NCBI RefSeq assembly: GCF_000023785.1
Contig: NC_012983.1
Location: forward strand, 20,493-84,492
DNA: 64,000 nt
Reading direction: 5' to 3'
From: Hirschia baltica ATCC 49814
GTDB lineage: Bacteria > Pseudomonadota > Alphaproteobacteria > Caulobacterales > Hyphomonadaceae
Position 1 is the first letter of the stretch. The number at the start of each line of letters is the position of its first letter. Shown here in pieces: positions 62,828 through 64,000 of this stretch. The notes below the pieces were generated by a model. It was not told where the DNA came from, did no database searches, and saw only the letters and a list, made by a program, of their open reading frames with translations. A program made the position numbers and the translations under genes.

Positions 62828-63970
62828 TTAAACCTGTTGGTTTCTTTGTTTTAATTCTTCTATTTCCTGAAAAAGCGTTCCCATACTCATTAAGAGCAAT
62901 TGCACGGGGCGTAATCCCATCCGTGTTTCCCCATTCTCAAATACATCTTCTTGCCACAACGCATAATCTTGAGGATCCAACCCCTCATTGATAAAAGCTT
63001 TTGCAACATTTTGCGCTGTAACACCGATATGGATCTGCGCAGCTTCTTCCCCAACGGATTCAACATCTTTAAGCCAGCTAAAAGAGCCAACTTCTGTCAT
63101 TATCTGCGCAATTGAACGCCTCTCTTCCGGTGTGAGCTTAACAAGATCCGTCTTTTCTCTCGCATCAGATGTCATGCTTACCCCATTCACAGAATATATA
63201 TCCTGATATCTATAAGCGGGTTGCCCGAGATTATATTGCCCATCACTTACTGGAAATAATGCCTGACTATTAACTGCCACCCTTCTTTGCGGTGTTGAAG
63301 CAGGCCCACCAGCCCAAAAGCCGATAAACCCATCCGCACCATTCGTGGCGCAAATTTCAAGCATTGCACTTCCAAGTAGTGAATGAACAGACGTGTTCTG
63401 GCCCAAATCATAATTGCACGACAATGTAAAATGGTCCGATGCCGTGCTATCAATATTGTATCGGCCAGAGACAATACCTTTCGAATTGCCAGTTAAGAAA
63501 CTGACATTTCTATATCCTTCAAAACTGTGATCCGCACTCCAAGCAGCCGGCATATCAAGTTTGGGAATGGTATCGCCACTTATTCCTATATCCTTGTAGG
63601 CAGCACTTCCTAAACCGGCACTATTGTGTTCAACACTTTGCCAGCCTTCACTGGAAAACATTAGCAGACTTGATGTATCCACAACCGCACATATCCAGCC
63701 GATCTTGGGTATTATTTCTTTCCACGCACCGCCCGTGTAAACAGCCAGAGATGCAGGCGACATGTGTTCCCACTTAGATCCCGTTATTTGGTCTGGCAGG
63801 ATATACATATCACCTTCAGACACATACTCCGGTTGTGTGGCAGTGTCCGCAGATTTAACAGTCATTTGAACCAGACAATCAATTAATGAAATCGCCTCAT
63901 TATGCGTGACGTGCTTTTGTGCTTGCCCAGAGAGAATGTAAGGCAAATCAAGTTTTGGCGACCAATCCAT
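62828..63970 (-). CDS. DUF2793 protein with self-cleaving S74 chaperone domain
   Basis: 380 residues from the ATG at 63970 (AAGGAAAAGACG directly before). The N-terminal ~110 residues are DUF2793 (LPYILSGQAQKHVTHNEAI...GWICAVVDTSSLLMFSSEGW), known from phage tail-fibre-like proteins. The middle is beta-rich with LGSAMLEICATNGADGF. The C-terminal ~110 residues are the S74 intramolecular chaperone. Its Ser-Lys pair is intact at SDAREK (Ser268, Lys273), the same +5 spacing as in endosialidases. It should trimerise, fold a stalk, then cut off the chaperone. A phage-derived spike gene beside a capsule exporter is unexpected. Confidence 0.82.
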   Translation of the reverse strand: MDWSPKLDLPYILSGQAQKHVTHNEAISLIDCLVQMTVKSADTATQPEYVSEGDMYILPDQITGSKWEHMSPASLAVYTGGAWKEIIPKIGWICAVVDTSSLLMFSSEGWQSVEHNSAGLGSAAYKDIGISGDTIPKLDMPAAWSADHSFEGYRNVSFLTGNSKGIVSGRYNIDSTASDHFTLSCNYDLGQNTSVHSLLGSAMLEICATNGADGFIGFWAGGPASTPQRRVAVNSQALFPVSDGQYNLGQPAYRYQDIYSVNGVSMTSDAREKTDLVKLTPEERRSIAQIMTEVGSFSWLKDVESVGEEAAQIHIGVTAQNVAKAFINEGLDPQDYALWQEDVFENGETRMGLRPVQLLLMSMGTLFQEIEELKQRNQQV

Positions 63971-64000
63971 CGTCTTTTCCTTCAAATGTTGAGAAAGAAA

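Overview
The window reads as part of a moderately AT-rich alphaproteobacterial genome. It has a RepA/RPA-type replication initiator with a ParA partner, TonB-dependent sugar uptake paired with a tryptophan-halogenase-like flavoprotein, Kdo synthesis genes and a class II HipA. These fit a marine, stalked Hyphomonadaceae/Caulobacterales-type bacterium (a low-GC member such as Hirschia would fit). The genus is inference only. There are no rRNA or tRNA genes, no CRISPR array and no insertion sequence that I can see.

Region 1 (1-7.3 kb) is a replicon core. The order is parA and a ribbon-helix-helix partner, then about 1.2 kb of non-coding DNA carrying some thirteen 15-bp iterons, then repA, all on the minus strand. 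A repeat-rich AT tract that may be the centromere lies upstream of parA, and an unknown membrane/coiled-coil protein diverges from it. So the window is either part of a plasmid/chromid or a chromosomal site where such a plasmid integrated.

Region 2 (7.3-31.7 kb) is mixed: a TPR-sulfotransferase, a Sel1-repeat protein, a hipBA toxin-antitoxin module behind three evenly phased palindromic operators, kdsB, a KAS III enzyme, a two-component pair, and envelope-sugar genes (rmlD, a GT4, ugd, a GT-C-like membrane protein, kpsF/kdsD, galE). It ends with a stalked subtilisin-like lipoprotein and an RND pump with its adaptor.

Region 3 (32.3-41.1 kb) is a compact sucrose/fructan regulon: fructokinase, MFS permease, a short cytoplasmic GH68 enzyme, a LacI repressor, a halogenase-like flavoprotein and a TonB-dependent receptor. 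Near-identical CG-centred LacI operators sit at three promoters (33242-33278, 36844-36857, 41082-41117) and tie the genes together. The likely flow is sucrose through the outer-membrane receptor, through the MFS permease, cleavage by the GH68 enzyme, and phosphorylation of fructose by the ROK kinase.

Region 4 (41.4-64 kb) is a large surface-polysaccharide locus. It has lipid-linked sugar transferases with GtrA partners, a UDP-xylose synthase, GT-C-like membrane proteins, a tandem nucleotidyltransferase, a two-domain GT2, a class II aldolase, an ABC-2 glycan exporter (permease plus ATPase), methyltransferases, and a DUF2793/S74-chaperone protein. Its most unusual gene (46090-48189) fuses a GT-C-like membrane domain to a plant/cyanobacterial-type phosphoribulokinase-like kinase. 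It is coupled by overlapping codons to a GDPD-like gene upstream and a HAD phosphatase downstream, which makes it the best candidate for an undescribed glycan-phosphate system.
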